Of a DNA stretch of 64,000 bases, positions 9,028 through 19,201 are shown piece after piece. Source of the DNA: Xanthomonas sp. NCPPB 1128 (GTDB lineage: Bacteria; Pseudomonadota; Gammaproteobacteria; Xanthomonadales; Xanthomonadaceae); NCBI RefSeq assembly GCF_001043115.1, contig NZ_LFME01000009.1:62001-126000 (forward strand). Reading direction: 5' to 3'. The translations under genes and the position numbers were made by a program. Every line of letters starts with the position of its first letter. Within the stretch, counting starts at the first letter, position 1. Under the pieces are notes generated by a model. It was not told the DNA's origin. It saw only the letters and a list, made by a program, of their open reading frames with translations, and did no database searches.

Positions 9028-9369
9028 ATGAACGACCTGATCCCGCTCGCCCAGGCCCACTGCTCGCCCTGCAAGGGCAGCGAATACAAACTGACCCAGG
9101 CGCGCCTGGCCGAACTGCTGCCGCAGGTGCCCGGCTGGGACGTGGTGGAGAACGGCAACGCGATCAGCCGCACCTTCCGCTTCCCCGACTATTACCGCAC
9201 CCTGGCCTTCGTCAACGCGCTGGCCTGGATCGCGCACCGCGAGGACCACCACCCCGACCTGGGCGTGCACTACGACCGCGTGGTGGTGCGCTACTCCACC
9301 CACGACGTCGGCGGCCTCAGCGAGAACGACTTCATCTGCGCCGCCAAGGCGTCCGCCCTTCCGGAATGA
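9028..9369 (+). CDS. phhB: Pterin-4a-carbinolamine dehydratase
   Basis: Dehydrates 4a-hydroxytetrahydrobiopterin to quinonoid dihydropterin, recycling the cofactor of phenylalanine hydroxylase. The 113-residue protein contains the family signature [17 protein letters not shown], whose clustered histidines form the active site, and [14 protein letters not shown] near the end. The phenylalanine hydroxylase partner is not in the window. The stop overlaps the ATG of the following TonB-like lipoprotein gene. Confidence 0.93.
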   Translation: MNDLIPLAQAHCSPCKGSEYKLTQARLAELLPQVPGWDVVENGNAISRTFRFPDYYRTLAFVNALAWIAHREDHHPDLGVHYDRVVVRYSTHDVGGLSENDFICAAKASALPE

Positions 9370-9806
9370 TCCCGATGACCGCTACCGCCCGCCGTCTGCT
9401 CCCCCTGGCCTGCCTGAGCGCCGTGCTGCTCAGCGCCTGCGGCCAATCCCAGCAATCGCAGCAACACACCGTGGCGCAGCCGCCGACCGAGGTCGCCGCG
9501 GTGAAGACGCCGCCGCCGGACTACCCGATCGACGTGGCCTGCGCCGGACTCGGCGGCACCACGGTGCTGAAGGTGGTGGTCGGCGTGCAGGGCAAGCCGA
9601 CCGAGGTGGACGTGGTTGCCGGCAGCGGCCAGGCCAAGCTGGACGCCTCGGCGCAGGAGGCCGTGCGCGGCTGGACCTTCAATCCCGCCACCCGCAACGG
9701 CCAGGCGGTGCCGTGGACCATCCAGGTGCCGGTCAACTTCAATCCGCCGCAGCCGCGCCCGGACCGTTGCTTCGCGCTGGACGCGCAGGCGCACAAGGCC
9801 GGCTGA
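9366..9806 (+). CDS. TonB C-terminal-like lipoprotein (146 aa)
   Basis: Small envelope protein with a lipoprotein signal ending VLLSAC (Cys22) followed by a Gln-rich spacer. The domain of about 85 residues has the TonB C-terminal pattern [24 protein letters not shown] ... [20 protein letters not shown] (shown in parts). Unlike a true TonB it lacks a membrane helix and a Pro-rich arm, so energy transduction is unlikely; a binding or scaffolding role is a guess. The start ATG at 9366 overlaps the phhB stop; an in-frame ATG at 9375 is an alternative. Confidence 0.8.
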   Translation: MIPMTATARRLLPLACLSAVLLSACGQSQQSQQHTVAQPPTEVAAVKTPPPDYPIDVACAGLGGTTVLKVVVGVQGKPTEVDVVAGSGQAKLDASAQEAVRGWTFNPATRNGQAVPWTIQVPVNFNPPQPRPDRCFALDAQAHKAG

Positions 9807-9891
9807 GCCACGGGCGCGCACCGCGCGCCTTCACGCGACACCCGCACCGCGCCGGGTTTGATCGACGCCTCTTCCTCGGAGCCGCCGGCGC

Positions 9892-10713
9892 ATGCTGGAG
9901 ATCCCGCTGCACAATGTCCTGGTCGCGCTCGCCGTGACCCTCGGCGCCGGCCTGGCCACCGGCCTGGGCAGCGTACTGGTGTTGTTCAGCAAGGGGCCCA
10001 ATCCACGCCTGCTCGCCTTCGGCCTGGCGTTCTCCGCCGGCGCGATGGTGTACGTGTCGCTGACCGAGATCCTCGGCAAGTCGATCGCCGCCTTCAGCGA
10101 CGCCTTCGACCCGCGCCTGGGCCAGGCCTACGCCACCCTGGCGTTCCTGGCCGGCATGGTGCTGATCGTGACCATCGACCGCCTGGTACCCAATCCGCAC
10201 GAAAGCCTCAACAGCCGCGATCCGCTGTTCCGCGACGACAACCGCGCCTACGTCAAGCGCGTCGGCCTGCTCACCGCGGTGGCGATCACCGCGCACAACT
10301 TCCCCGAGGGCCTGGCCACCTTCTTCGCGACGCTGGAGAGCCCGGCGGTGGGCATGCCGCTGGCCTTCGCCATCGCCGTGCACAACATCCCCGAGGGCAT
10401 CGCCATCGCGGTGCCGGTGCATTACGCCACCGGGCGCAAGTCCTATGCCTTCGCCGCCAGCCTGCTGTCCGGCCTGGCCGAGCCGATCGGCGCGCTGATC
10501 GGCTACGTAGCGCTGGCGCGTTTCCTGTCCGATGCAGTGTTCGGCGCGGTATTCGGGCTGATCGCCGGGGTGATGGTGTTCCTGGCGCTGGACGAATTGC
10601 TGCCGGCGGCCAAGCGCTATGCGCAAGGACACGAAACGGTGTACGGCCTGGTCGCGGGCATGGCCACGCTGGCGCTCAGCCTGGTGCTGTTCCGGTTATC
10701 CGCGCCGCTCTGA
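9892..10713 (+). CDS. zupT: ZIP-family metal transporter ZupT
   Basis: Inner-membrane importer of zinc and other divalent metals (Fe, Mn, Co) of the ZIP family, 273 aa with about eight helices. The two diagnostic metal-site helices are present: AHNFPEGLATF (H135, N136, E139) and VHNIPEGIAIA (H164, N165, E168). A hydrophilic loop lies at about residues 97-122. The length fits ZupT. It stands alone, and no Zur box is obvious in the short upstream gap. Confidence 0.93.
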   Translation: MLEIPLHNVLVALAVTLGAGLATGLGSVLVLFSKGPNPRLLAFGLAFSAGAMVYVSLTEILGKSIAAFSDAFDPRLGQAYATLAFLAGMVLIVTIDRLVPNPHESLNSRDPLFRDDNRAYVKRVGLLTAVAITAHNFPEGLATFFATLESPAVGMPLAFAIAVHNIPEGIAIAVPVHYATGRKSYAFAASLLSGLAEPIGALIGYVALARFLSDAVFGAVFGLIAGVMVFLALDELLPAAKRYAQGHETVYGLVAGMATLALSLVLFRLSAPL

Positions 10714-10839
10714 TGGCAGCGGCCGACGCCGGCTGAACGCGCGCTCGCTGGCCCGCGCGAGCACGCCGCGCAGAAAGGTCGCAGACACCAAAGGCGGCGC
10801 ATGCTGCGGCCACCTTCGCCCCGCTCGATGAGGTGTCGC

Positions 10840-12672
10840 ATGGAGTTCCGTCCCCTGCCCCCGGCCAGGCTGGCCCTGTTCACCGCGCTGAGCGTCGTGG
10901 CGCTGGGTGCCTGCCAGCGACAAGACACGCCATCCCCCGCAACCCAGGCCGATGCGACCGCCCCTGCCGCAGCGCCCGCGCCTGCGCCCTACGTGCCGCC
11001 CACCGCCGACCAGTTGTATCAACTGGTGGCGCCGATCGCCCTGTTCCCGGACAAGCTGCTGGCGCAGACCCTCGCCGCCTCGGTGTATCCGGACCAGGTG
11101 ATGTCCGCGCAGGACTGGCTGCGCAACAACCGTACCCTTGCCGCCACCGACCGCTTGCAGGCGGCCGCGGCGCAGCCCTGGGACCCCAGCGTCAAGGCGC
11201 TGACCGCCTTCCCCGACGTGGTAGACCAGTTGGCCGGCAACGGCGACTGGACCCGCGCACTGGGCGATGCCTATGCCCACGATCCCAACCAGGTGCTGGA
11301 CGCGGTGCAGGTGATGCGCCAGCGCGCGCAGGCGCAGGGCCACCTGCGCAGCACGCCGCAGCAGCGCGTGCAGGTCGTGCAGCGCACCGTGGTGGAACCG
11401 GCGCCGGCCCATGCCGACGCAGTGCCGCCGCCGACCCGCACCATCGTGATCGAACCGGCGCAGCCGGACGTGGTCTACGTGCCGCGCTACGACCCCGACG
11501 TGGTCTACGGCGCCCCGGTCAACGTCTACCGCGAGTACCGCTACCGTCCGCCACGCCCCTATTACGACACCGGCGACCTGGTCACGGCCGGCATCATTTC
11601 CTTCGGCGTCGGCGTACTCGTCGGCGACGCGCTCGAACACCATCACCACAGCGTGTTCGGCTGGCTGGAACCGGCACCGCCGTGGCACAGCTGGGGCTGG
11701 AACAACTGGGGGGTGAACTGGAACGCGCCGCCGTCGGCGCCGAACTACGTGGTCTACCGCAACAGCGTGTACGCGCCGCGCACCACCATCATCAACAACC
11801 ACTACGACAACCGCAGCTACGTGCACAACGACTACCGCGGTGCGCCGCCGCCGGCCGCACCGATGAGTGGACCGGGCGGTCAGCAGGCCTTCGCCGCCGC
11901 ACATGCGCCGGGCGCCGCGTTTGCCGCTGCGGCGATGGGCGCGCGTGCTCCTGCCGCGGCGTTCGGGCCGGCCCGCGCGCAGCCGCCGGCGCTGCCGCAG
12001 ACCATGCCGCACTTCACCAACCAGATGCTGCAGGCCGGCCGCCCGGTGGCGGCGATGGCACCGCCGGTGCAGCGCCCGCCGGCCCCGGGCACCCCGGCGG
12101 CCATGGCCGCCGCGCGCGACCCGCGTCTGCTGCCCGGCTTCGCCCAGCATGTTCCGGCAGCGCAACGCACCGTGGCGATGGCCCAGCCGAACGCGCTACG
12201 CGCAGCGCCGGCGATGCCGGTCCCGCAGTTCCATGGTCGGCCGGTCCCGCAGGCGCTGACGCCCACACCGGTGCCGCGCGAGGCGACCGCCAATCGTGGC
12301 GGCATGCCGGAAGCGCGCTTCGCCGAACCGCCGCGGCACGGCGACCCGGGCATGCAACCCTCCGGCTTCGCCCGCGAGATGGCACGCACGCAACCGCCGC
12401 GAGAGGCAATGCCGACCGAAGCCCCACGCGCGCAGGCCTGGCATGCGCCGGCACCCGAGCGCGAAGCGCGCGCGCCGCAGATGCCGCGCGAGGCAATGCG
12501 TGCGCCGATGCCGGAACCACGCCAGGAGCAGCAGCGCCAGGAGCAGCGCGTGGCCCGGTTCTCGCCACCGCCGCGCATGCCTCAGCAGCGCCCGGCCGAG
12601 TCGCATCCGGCACAACGGCCGGCCCCCGCCCACCACGACGGACGCCACGATCACGACCATCACGACAGTTGA
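10840..12672 (+). CDS. DUF3300 lipoprotein with long Pro/Ala/Met-rich tail (610 aa)
   Basis: Exported protein of unknown function. A lipoprotein signal ends VALGAC. It is followed by the DUF3300 domain (about residues 45-215), recognisable from QLYQLVAPIALFPDKLLAQ, the VYPDQV motif and DVVYVPRYDPDVVYG. Next comes a His/Trp/Asn-rich region with a helix-breaking Gly-rich stretch (HHHHSVFGWLEP). About 270 residues of low-complexity Pro/Ala/Met/Arg follow, ending in a His/Asp cluster (HHDGRHDHDHH) that could bind metal. The ATG at 10840 is chosen because GAGGTG precedes it at proper spacing and the signal peptide starts there. Confidence 0.85.
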   Translation: MEFRPLPPARLALFTALSVVALGACQRQDTPSPATQADATAPAAAPAPAPYVPPTADQLYQLVAPIALFPDKLLAQTLAASVYPDQVMSAQDWLRNNRTLAATDRLQAAAAQPWDPSVKALTAFPDVVDQLAGNGDWTRALGDAYAHDPNQVLDAVQVMRQRAQAQGHLRSTPQQRVQVVQRTVVEPAPAHADAVPPPTRTIVIEPAQPDVVYVPRYDPDVVYGAPVNVYREYRYRPPRPYYDTGDLVTAGIISFGVGVLVGDALEHHHHSVFGWLEPAPPWHSWGWNNWGVNWNAPPSAPNYVVYRNSVYAPRTTIINNHYDNRSYVHNDYRGAPPPAAPMSGPGGQQAFAAAHAPGAAFAAAAMGARAPAAAFGPARAQPPALPQTMPHFTNQMLQAGRPVAAMAPPVQRPPAPGTPAAMAAARDPRLLPGFAQHVPAAQRTVAMAQPNALRAAPAMPVPQFHGRPVPQALTPTPVPREATANRGGMPEARFAEPPRHGDPGMQPSGFAREMARTQPPREAMPTEAPRAQAWHAPAPEREARAPQMPREAMRAPMPEPRQEQQRQEQRVARFSPPPRMPQQRPAESHPAQRPAPAHHDGRHDHDHHDS

Positions 12673-12720
12673 GCGCGATATCGGGGGCGGCCGCGCGATG
12701 CCGCTCCCGGCGCGTCCGCC

Positions 12721-13710
12721 TCAGCCGAGGCGGTTCAGCGCCTCGGCCAGTTCGTCGGCCAGCGGCGCGTTCAATAAATAAGGTGTCTTGCCGTCGTCCA
12801 GGCTGAACTCCAGCGAGGCGGCATGCAGGAACAGGCGCTTGAGCCCGATCTGCTCGCGCAGGCGCTTGTTGACCGCCGGATCGCCGTACTTGTCGTCGCC
12901 GGCGACCGGATGCCCCAGGTGCTGCGCGTGCACGCGGATCTGGTGGGTGCGGCCGGTCTCGATCCGCACCTCGCAATAGGAATGTCCGCCGCGCCGCTCC
13001 AGCACCCGGAAGTGGCTCAGCGACGGCTTGCCCGCCGCGTTCACCTGCACGTGGCGCTCGCCGCCCTGGCGCAGGCCGATGTGCAGCGGCGCGTCCACGC
13101 TCATGGTGCCGTCGGGCATGCGCCCGACCAGCAGGGTCAGATAGCGCTTGCTGATGCCGCGGCCCTGGACCCGGTCGTCCTCGCGCATCAGCGCCTGCAG
13201 CTCGGTCAGCGCCGAGCGCTTCTTGGCCACGATCAACAGGCCGGAAGTGTCGCGGTCGAGCCGGTGCACCAGCTCCAGCGATTGATTGGGACGCAGCGCA
13301 CGCAGCGTCTCGATGGCGCCGAAACTGATCCCGCTGCCGCCGTGGCTGGCGACGCCCGACGGCTTGTTCAGCGCCAGCAGCCGCGCGTCCTCGTAGACGA
13401 TCGCCGCCTCCAGCCGGGCCATGAAGGCGTCCGGCGGCGCGCTCTTCTCGCCTTCTTCGGCCAGCCGCACCGGCGGAATGCGCACCTCGTCGCCGGCTTC
13501 GAGCTTGCGCTCGGCCTTGGTGCGGCCGCCGTTGACCCGCACCTGGCCGCTGCGCATCAGCTTGTAGATCAGGCTGCGCGGGGCGCCCTTGAGCTGGCCG
13601 AGCAGGAAATTGTCTACGCGCTGTCCGGCCCTGTCTTCCGGGACCTTGAGAATGCGCACCGCGCTGGTCGCGACATCGCGCGGCTTTGGAGGGATCGGGG
13701 GGGAAGTCAT
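12721..13710 (-). CDS. rluC: 23S rRNA pseudouridine synthase RluC
   Basis: Converts uridines of 23S rRNA (positions 955, 2504 and 2580 in E. coli) to pseudouridine. The N-terminal S4 RNA-binding domain spans about residues 30-90 (RVDNFLLGQLKGAPRSLIYK). The RluA-type catalytic domain has HRLDRDTSG with catalytic Asp152, plus LNKPSGVASHGG and TGRTHQIRVHA. The 329-residue length and S4 domain favour RluC over RluA. It is divergent from rne, as rluC and rne are in E. coli and many gamma-proteobacteria, which supports the name. Confidence 0.93.
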   Translation of the reverse strand: MTSPPIPPKPRDVATSAVRILKVPEDRAGQRVDNFLLGQLKGAPRSLIYKLMRSGQVRVNGGRTKAERKLEAGDEVRIPPVRLAEEGEKSAPPDAFMARLEAAIVYEDARLLALNKPSGVASHGGSGISFGAIETLRALRPNQSLELVHRLDRDTSGLLIVAKKRSALTELQALMREDDRVQGRGISKRYLTLLVGRMPDGTMSVDAPLHIGLRQGGERHVQVNAAGKPSLSHFRVLERRGGHSYCEVRIETGRTHQIRVHAQHLGHPVAGDDKYGDPAVNKRLREQIGLKRLFLHAASLEFSLDDGKTPYLLNAPLADELAEALNRLG

Positions 13711-14104
13711 CAGGCAGTTTATTCTGTTACACTCGGGGGGCGAGATAAGGGTTTGATTTCGTTGGAAGTTAGTTGAGGGCCAGAAGCCCGGCTTACGACG
13801 ATTCCGGCACAGTGCGCGACCACCGCCCCCGGGGCGGCCATGTTAGCGGCTCACCGGCCTGCCCGGCCATCGCCGGATGCCGCAAGCGTCCGCGCTGAAC
13901 ATGCCCCGTGCGGCGCCCAGCCTGGCTGGAGTCGCCGCCGGTCCTGAACCACCTAAAAGCAAAAAGCGCTCCCGCGGCTCGCCGTGGTGTCGTAGCGCTG
14001 GAAACCCAAGACGCCCACCCCGCGCCTGCGCGATGGGCGACGAAGCGTGACCAGAAGCGAAACCCCATGGCGTTCCGCGCGGTAGCAGCGCGAGGAACGC
14101 AACA
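13711..14104. promoter_or_regulatory. rluC-rne divergent promoter region and long rne 5' leader
   Basis: About 394 bp separate the divergent rluC and rne start codons. On the plus strand TGTTACACT (13726-13733) could be an extended -10 for rne, which would give a leader of about 360 nt. In E. coli a similarly long rne leader folds and mediates autoregulation by RNase E; whether that holds here is inference. No gene is seen inside. Confidence 0.4.
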
Positions 14105-17100
14105 ATGAAGCGAATGCTGATCAACGCCACGCAGGCAGAAGAACTGCGTGTGGCCATCGTGGACGGCCAGACCCTGTACGACATCGACATCGAGCAGCCG
14201 TCCAAGGAACAGAAGAAGTCCAACATCTACAAGGGCCGCATCACCCGGCTCGAGCCCTCGCTGGAAGCGGCCTTCGTCGAATACGGCGGCGAGCGCCACG
14301 GTTTCCTGCCGCTGAAGGAAATCTCCCGCGATTACTTCCAGGCCGGCGTCGACCACAACAAGGCGACGATCCGCGAACTGCTGCGCGAGGGCCAGGAAGT
14401 CGTGGTCCAGGTCGACAAGGAAGAGCGCGGCAACAAGGGCGCTGCCCTGACCACGTTCATCTCTCTGGCCGGCCGCTACATGGTGCTGATGCCGAACTCG
14501 CCCAGCGCCGGCGGCGTCTCGCGCCGGATCGAAGGCGAGGACCGCGCCGCGCTGAAGGAAGCGCTGGACAAGCTGAACATCCCCGACGACATGGGCGTAA
14601 TCATCCGCACCGCCGGCGTCGGCCGCGATGCCGAAGAGCTGCAGTGGGACCTGGACTACCTGCTGCAGGTGTGGAAGTCGATCGCCGAGGCGGCGCTGGC
14701 CAAGCCGGCGCCGTTCCTGATCTACCAGGAATCGCGGCTGATCATCCGCGCCCTGCGCGACTACCTGCGCGCCGACATCGGCGAGATCCTGGTCGACACC
14801 GCCGAGATGTACGGCGACGCCCAGGAGTTCATGCAGCAGGTGATGCCGCAGAGCCTGCGCAAGCTCAAGCACTACACCGACGACATCCCGCTGTTCAACC
14901 GCTTCCAGATCGAATCGCAGATCGAGGCCGCCTACGAGCGCAGCGTGCGCCTGCCGTCCGGCGGTTCGATCGTGGTCGACCAGACCGAGGCGCTGACCGC
15001 GGTGGACGTCAACTCCTCGCGCGCCACCAAGGGCAGCGACATCGAGGACACCGCGTTCCAGACCAACCTGGAGGCGGCCGAAGAGGTCGCGCGCCAGCTG
15101 CGCCTGCGCGACCTCGGCGGCCTGGTGGTCATCGACTTCATCGACATGGCCTCCAACAAGCACCAGCGCGAGGTCGAGAACCGCCTGCAGAACGCGCTCA
15201 AGTACGACCGCGCGCGGGTGCAGATCGGCCGCATCTCGCGCTTCGGCCTGCTGGAGATGAGCCGCCAGCGCCTGCGTCCGTCGCTGGGCGAATCCAGCCA
15301 GATCGTCTGCCCGCGCTGCGACGGCCACGGCCGCATGCGCAGCGTCGAGTCGCTGTCGCTGTCGATCATCCGCGTCGCCGAAGAGCACGCGATGAAGGAG
15401 AACACCGGACAGGTGCTGGTGCAGGCCCCGGTGGAGATCGCCAACTACCTGCTCAACGAGAAGCGCCGCGCGCTCAGCGAGATCGAGAAGCGCCACGACG
15501 CGCCGATCGTGATCGTCGCCGACGAGCAGTTGCACACCCCGCACTACGAAGTGACCCGCCTGCGCGAGAACGAGCTGGGCGAGGAAAGCACCAAGCCCAG
15601 CTACCAGCGCGGCACCCCGCGCAAGCTGCCGGTGCATGCCCTGACCAAGGCGCAGTTGAACATCCCGGCGCCTGCGGTGACCAATGTGAAGCACTCGCAG
15701 CCGGCCCCGGTGCGCGAAGTGGTCGAAGAACCGGTCGCCGCGCCGGCACCGGCCCCGGTCGTCGCGCCGGCACCGGTCGCACCGCCGGCCACCGGCGTGG
15801 TCGGCTGGCTGAAGCGCATCTTCGGCGCTGGCGACAGCCCGGCCCCGGCCCCGGCCGCCGCCGAGCCGGCACAGCGCCAGCGCCCGCAGGACGGCAACCG
15901 CAACCGCAACGACCGTGGCGATCGTAACGACCGCAATGCGCGCCGCGACGGCAACCGCAACGGCGGCCAGGGCGGCAATGCCGCGCGTGGCAACGGCAAC
16001 AACGGCGGCGGCAACGCGCGCCGCGATGAGCGCCGCAACGGCAACGGCAACGGCGCTGCCGCGCCGGCCGGGCAGCAGAACCCGCAGCCTAAGGCACCGC
16101 GCAACGAGCAGGCCGCGCAGCAGGCCAAGCCGCAGCCGCAGCCGCAGACGCAGACGCCCAAGCCACCGAAGCAGCAGCAGCAGCCGCAGAACCCGCCGCG
16201 CCAGCCGAAGCCGCAGCAGGAACCGGCACAGGCCGCCGCGCAGGGCGACAAGCCGCAGCGTCAGCCGCGTGCCGAGGAGGCCGTCGCCAAGCAGCCGGCC
16301 GCGCCTGTCGCCACCGCACCGGTGACGCCGGCACAGGACGCCACCACCCTGGCCGCCGCCGCGGTTGCCGGTGGCGCGATCGCCGCGTCGCAGGAACCTG
16401 CAGCAGCTGTCGACGCTGCAGCCGCAGCACCGGTGCAGCCGGCGCAGACCGCGGCAGCAGCGAGCATTGATGAACGCGAAAGCGCCGCCGAAACCGCGCA
16501 GGCCGTGCCCGCCGGCGAAGGCGCCGAGGGCGAGGACGGTACCGGCGACGCCGGCGGCCGCCGCCGCCGTGGCCGTCGCGGTGGCCGCCGCCGCCGCCGT
16601 GGCAATGGCGAAGCCGGTGCTGCCGGCGATGCCGCCGGTCTGGACGATGCCGACCTGGATGCCGGCGACAGCGACGGCGAAAGCGCGCCCGCGCCGAGCC
16701 GCAGCCAGCCGGAGTTCGACTTCGACGACGACGGTGCCACCGATGCACCCGCGCCCAAGCCGCCCGTGCAGGAGAAGCGCGAGCCGCAGGAAAAGCGCGA
16801 GCGCCGTGAGCGTCCTGCTGCCGTCAGTGCCCCGGCACCGGCCGACGACGCAGCCCAGGCCCCCGCGCCGATCGCCGCCGACCCCGTGCCTGCGCCGGCC
16901 ACCGCACCGATGCAGCCGGCCGCCCCTGCCGACGCCGTGACCGCATCGCCTGCGCCGGCCACTGCAGCCCAGGGCGTCAGCGATGCCGCCGTGGCTCACG
17001 CCGACACCGTGGTGGCTGCGGAACCCGCGGCACCGGCAGCGGTTGCAGAGACCACGCCGGTTGCGCAGCAGACCGGCGCCACCGAGGGCGCTGCTGCGCC

Positions 17101-17671
17101 GGCCGAGCGTGCAACGACACCGTCCGCCACGCCGGCCGTGTCGCAGCCGCAACCGCAGGCAGTCACCACCGCCGTCGAGCAACCGACTGCCACCGCCGCC
17201 AAGGCGCCGGTCGCGGAGCCGGACGCTGCGGATACCGCGACCACGGTCGAGGATCCGGCGGGCGTCACCGCGCCGGCGGCAGCTGCCGTCATTCCGCCGA
17301 GCGCAGCGCCGGCCGTCACCGCCGCGCCCACCGCTTCCGTGGAGCCGCGTGCGGAAGAAGCTGCCCCGGCCAAGCCGGCCTACGCACCGGTGCAGACCAC
17401 CTTGCTCGACGCCTTCGCCGAGGCACCGGCGCAGGCATCGCACCATGGTGAAGCAGCGGCCGCAGCGTCGACCAAGGCCGCATCGGCCATGCCGGCAAGC
17501 GATGACACCGCAACGTCCGTCGCTACTCCGGCGACGCCGGCGCAGGCGGAGATCGCGGCTGCGGACGAGGCAGCGCGGAAGCAACGTGCTGCTGCCGCGG
17601 CGCAATCCGCAACGCCTGCGCCACATGTCGCGGACAAGGCCGACGGCGACGAGCACAAGGATCGCAGCTGA
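14105..17671 (+). CDS. rne: Ribonuclease E
   Basis: Essential endoribonuclease that starts mRNA decay and processes rRNA and tRNA precursors, and scaffolds the degradosome at the inner membrane. The N-terminal catalytic half (about 1-520) is complete. It has an S1 domain (about 36-120) and a DNase I-like domain with metal-binding Asp301 ([13 protein letters not shown]) and Asp344 ([10 protein letters not shown]). The zinc link Cys402/Cys405 (VCPRCDGHG) is present. The C-terminal half (about 560-1188) is disordered: an amphipathic segment [12 protein letters not shown] that could be the membrane anchor, an Asn/Arg-rich block, a Gln/Pro block, an Arg-rich block ([16 protein letters not shown]) suited to RNA binding, then a long Ala/Pro tail. 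At 1188 aa it is longer than the 1061 aa E. coli protein. A strong terminator follows. Confidence 0.96.
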   Translation: MKRMLINATQAEELRVAIVDGQTLYDIDIEQPSKEQKKSNIYKGRITRLEPSLEAAFVEYGGERHGFLPLKEISRDYFQAGVDHNKATIRELLREGQEVVVQVDKEERGNKGAALTTFISLAGRYMVLMPNSPSAGGVSRRIEGEDRAALKEALDKLNIPDDMGVIIRTAGVGRDAEELQWDLDYLLQVWKSIAEAALAKPAPFLIYQESRLIIRALRDYLRADIGEILVDTAEMYGDAQEFMQQVMPQSLRKLKHYTDDIPLFNRFQIESQIEAAYERSVRLPSGGSIVVDQTEALTAVDVNSSRATKGSDIEDTAFQTNLEAAEEVARQLRLRDLGGLVVIDFIDMASNKHQREVENRLQNALKYDRARVQIGRISRFGLLEMSRQRLRPSLGESSQIVCPRCDGHGRMRSVESLSLSIIRVAEEHAMKENTGQVLVQAPVEIANYLLNEKRRALSEIEKRHDAPIVIVADEQLHTPHYEVTRLRENELGEESTKPSYQRGTPRKLPVHALTKAQLNIPAPAVTNVKHSQPAPVREVVEEPVAAPAPAPVVAPAPVAPPATGVVGWLKRIFGAGDSPAPAPAAAEPAQRQRPQDGNRNRNDRGDRNDRNARRDGNRNGGQGGNAARGNGNNGGGNARRDERRNGNGNGAAAPAGQQNPQPKAPRNEQAAQQAKPQPQPQTQTPKPPKQQQQPQNPPRQPKPQQEPAQAAAQGDKPQRQPRAEEAVAKQPAAPVATAPVTPAQDATTLAAAAVAGGAIAASQEPAAAVDAAAAAPVQPAQTAAAASIDERESAAETAQAVPAGEGAEGEDGTGDAGGRRRRGRRGGRRRRRGNGEAGAAGDAAGLDDADLDAGDSDGESAPAPSRSQPEFDFDDDGATDAPAPKPPVQEKREPQEKRERRERPAAVSAPAPADDAAQAPAPIAADPVPAPATAPMQPAAPADAVTASPAPATAAQGVSDAAVAHADTVVAAEPAAPAAVAETTPVAQQTGATEGAAAPAERATTPSATPAVSQPQPQAVTTAVEQPTATAAKAPVAEPDAADTATTVEDPAGVTAPAAAAVIPPSAAPAVTAAPTASVEPRAEEAAPAKPAYAPVQTTLLDAFAEAPAQASHHGEAAAAASTKAASAMPASDDTATSVATPATPAQAEIAAADEAARKQRAAAAAQSATPAPHVADKADGDEHKDRS

Positions 17672-17697
17672 TCCACGCTCCCGTCGCAGCATGAAAG

Positions 17698-17725
17698 AAG
17701 CGGCCTTCGGGCCGCTTTTTTTCTT
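17698..17725 (+). terminator. Rho-independent terminator of rne
   Basis: AAGCGGCC-TTCG-GGCCGCTT with a stable UUCG tetraloop runs straight into a T-tract of eight (TTTTTTTT counting the stem end, then CTTG). It lies 27 bp after the rne stop. Confidence 0.92.
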
Positions 17726-17827
17726 GTAGGCACCCTTGAAGCGCGTCCATCGCTGCGGCTCAAGACGATCGTCTGCACGCGTACTGTTTTCGCGCGTCCC
17801 GTTCGGCGCAGCAGCAGGGGCTTCAAA

Positions 17828-17857
17828 AGCCACGGCAAAACTGGCTTTGCCGTGGCT
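17828..17857. repeat. Perfect 12-bp hairpin
   Basis: AGCCACGGCAAA and TTTGCCGTGGCT form a perfect 12-bp stem around a 6-base loop. No T-tract follows on either strand, so it is not a standard terminator. It sits 22 bp from a REP element and may be part of the same repeat cluster. Confidence 0.6.
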
Positions 17858-17879
17858 CAACGAGATACACCCTCACCCC

Positions 17880-17944
17880 GTAGGAGCGGCTTCAGCCGCG
17901 ACAGACGTCAACGGTAGGGCTGTCGCGGCTGAAGCCGCTCCTAC
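17880..17944. repeat. REP-type inverted repeat, copy 2
   Basis: Inverted arms with the GTAGGAGCGGCTTCAGCC core around an AT-containing loop; same family as the copy at 6375-6441. Confidence 0.9.
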
Positions 17945-18236
17945 GAAAACACCCGATGAGTGCAGTACGTGCTGCGCGGAACGCGGCGACCGAAGTGTCT
18001 TGAAGGCACCCCAACACATGCACGTCCTCGTGGTTGTGCGCTCGCTGCAGTCGTGAGTGATGCATCCGCGCAGAGCACTCCCTGCTCCACTGCTTTCGCC
18101 AAGTGACGCCGCAGTGGCACCCAACCATTCCGACCGCGGCACTCACGAGCGCCTAGGACATCGACAACGCCGGTGCGCGGTCGCTATTTGATCAAGCAGC
18201 CGCGAAAAGATCTTTTCCTTCGCCCGCACAACGCAA

Positions 18237-18256
18237 GAGCGGCCCGAAGGCCGCTC
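18237..18256 (-). terminator. Probable terminator of the response regulator
   Basis: GAGCGGCC-loop-GGCCGCTC hairpin 26 bp beyond the stop of the response regulator. On the minus strand it is followed by TTGCGTTG, a weak U-rich tail, so termination is likely but not certain. Confidence 0.6.
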
Positions 18257-18281
18257 TCGTGTCGGTCGACAGGCGCCACCG

Positions 18282-18929
18282 CTACAGCGGGTGCGTCGGA
18301 TCCAGCAAGCCGTACTGCGTGGCCAGGCGCGCCAGGGCGATGTTGTCCTGGATGCCGACCTTTTCGAACAGCCGCGCCTTGTGCGTGTTGACGGTCTTGG
18401 CGCTGAGGCTCAGGCGCTTGGCGATGTCTTCCTGGCGCAGGCCGCGGGTCAGCAGCAGGGCCACTTCCAGTTCGCGCGGCGACAACGCATCGAATGGCGA
18501 ACCGCCGCCTTCCAGATTGGCCAGCGCCAGGTTCTGCGCGATGTTGGCGCCGAGATAGCGCTTGCCCATCGCCACGTCGCGGACCGCGCGCAGCAATTCC
18601 TGCGCGTCGCCGGCCTTGCCGACGTAGCCGGACGCACCGGCTTCCAGCAGGCGCTTTGGCAACGGGCCGTCTTCCAGCACCGAGACGATGATGACCTTGG
18701 TGCCGTGGTCGCCCTTGACGATGCGCTCGGTGACTTCCAGCCCGCTGACGCCGGGCATGTGCAGATCGCACAGGACGATGTCCGGCTTCAGTTGCCGGAT
18801 CTGCGGGAGTGCATTTTCGCCGCTGTCGGCCTCGCCGACGATCTCGATATCCGTTTGATTCGACAGGATCAGCTTCATGCCCGTCCGGACAAGAGCGTGA
18901 TCATCGACCAGAAAAACCCTGATGGCCAT
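18282..18929 (-). CDS. GacA/UvrY-type LuxR-family response regulator
   Basis: Two-component response regulator of the NarL/FixJ class (215 aa). The receiver domain (about 1-120) has the acidic pair DD at 9-10, phospho-acceptor Asp55 (VLCDLHMPG) and the conserved Lys near SGYVGKAGD. The LuxR-type HTH spans about 148-210 (LSPRELEVALLLTRGLRQ, LSAKTVNTHKARLFEK). It resembles GacA/UvrY, which drives transcription of small RNAs that titrate CsrA/RsmA and so controls virulence and biofilm genes; its BarA/GacS kinase is not in the window. The ATG at 18929 is preferred to one at 18944 because the receiver fold begins at once (MAIRVFLVDD). Confidence 0.88.
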   Translation of the reverse strand: MAIRVFLVDDHALVRTGMKLILSNQTDIEIVGEADSGENALPQIRQLKPDIVLCDLHMPGVSGLEVTERIVKGDHGTKVIIVSVLEDGPLPKRLLEAGASGYVGKAGDAQELLRAVRDVAMGKRYLGANIAQNLALANLEGGGSPFDALSPRELEVALLLTRGLRQEDIAKRLSLSAKTVNTHKARLFEKVGIQDNIALARLATQYGLLDPTHPL

Positions 18930-18996
18930 CTCGTATAACCCCAACGCAGCGGATACCGCACCATCCAGACTATCTGCGTGAATTATTCAGGGCAAT

Positions 18997-19008
18997 ACGA
19001 ATTCGTAG
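18997..19008. promoter_or_regulatory. 12-bp palindrome upstream of the response regulator
   Basis: TACGAATTCGTA is a perfect palindrome about 70 bp upstream of the GacA/UvrY-type start codon, in the likely promoter zone. The binding protein is unknown. Confidence 0.4.
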
Positions 19009-19201
19009 ACAAACGACGACGCTTCACGGAGTGCTCATCTGCACCTCGCGAAACGTCATCGTGTCGTCATGAAAACCCTGCCGAGCTTACTCAAGGCTCG
19101 GCACGCAGGGTCGAGTGACCTGCCAGCGCTCTCCCCGTGAGGCGCGCGACGGTCCCTGCGTCAGGCCGAGGCCAGTATGCTGGCATGAGTGGGAAAGCGT
19201 T

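Larger units (their letters stand above)
17672..18281. other. Intergenic region between rne and the response regulator
   Basis: About 610 bp between convergent genes, without a credible gene. It holds the rne terminator (17698-17725), a 12-bp perfect hairpin (17828-17857), a REP-type palindrome (17880-17944) and the hairpin downstream of the response regulator (18237-18256). Confidence 0.75.

Noticed and set aside
9028-9369. Fusion of the phhB and TonB-like lipoprotein genes
   Set aside because: They are in different frames with an ATGA overlap, and the second has its own lipoprotein signal.
13793-17860. Minus-strand frame of 1355 codons across rne
   Set aside because: It is antisense to RNase E and has an Arg/Gly/Leu-rich composition typical of GC shadow frames.
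17745-18056. Small frames between rne and the response regulator
   Set aside because: They run through REP and hairpin sequence; no ribosome site or conserved composition.
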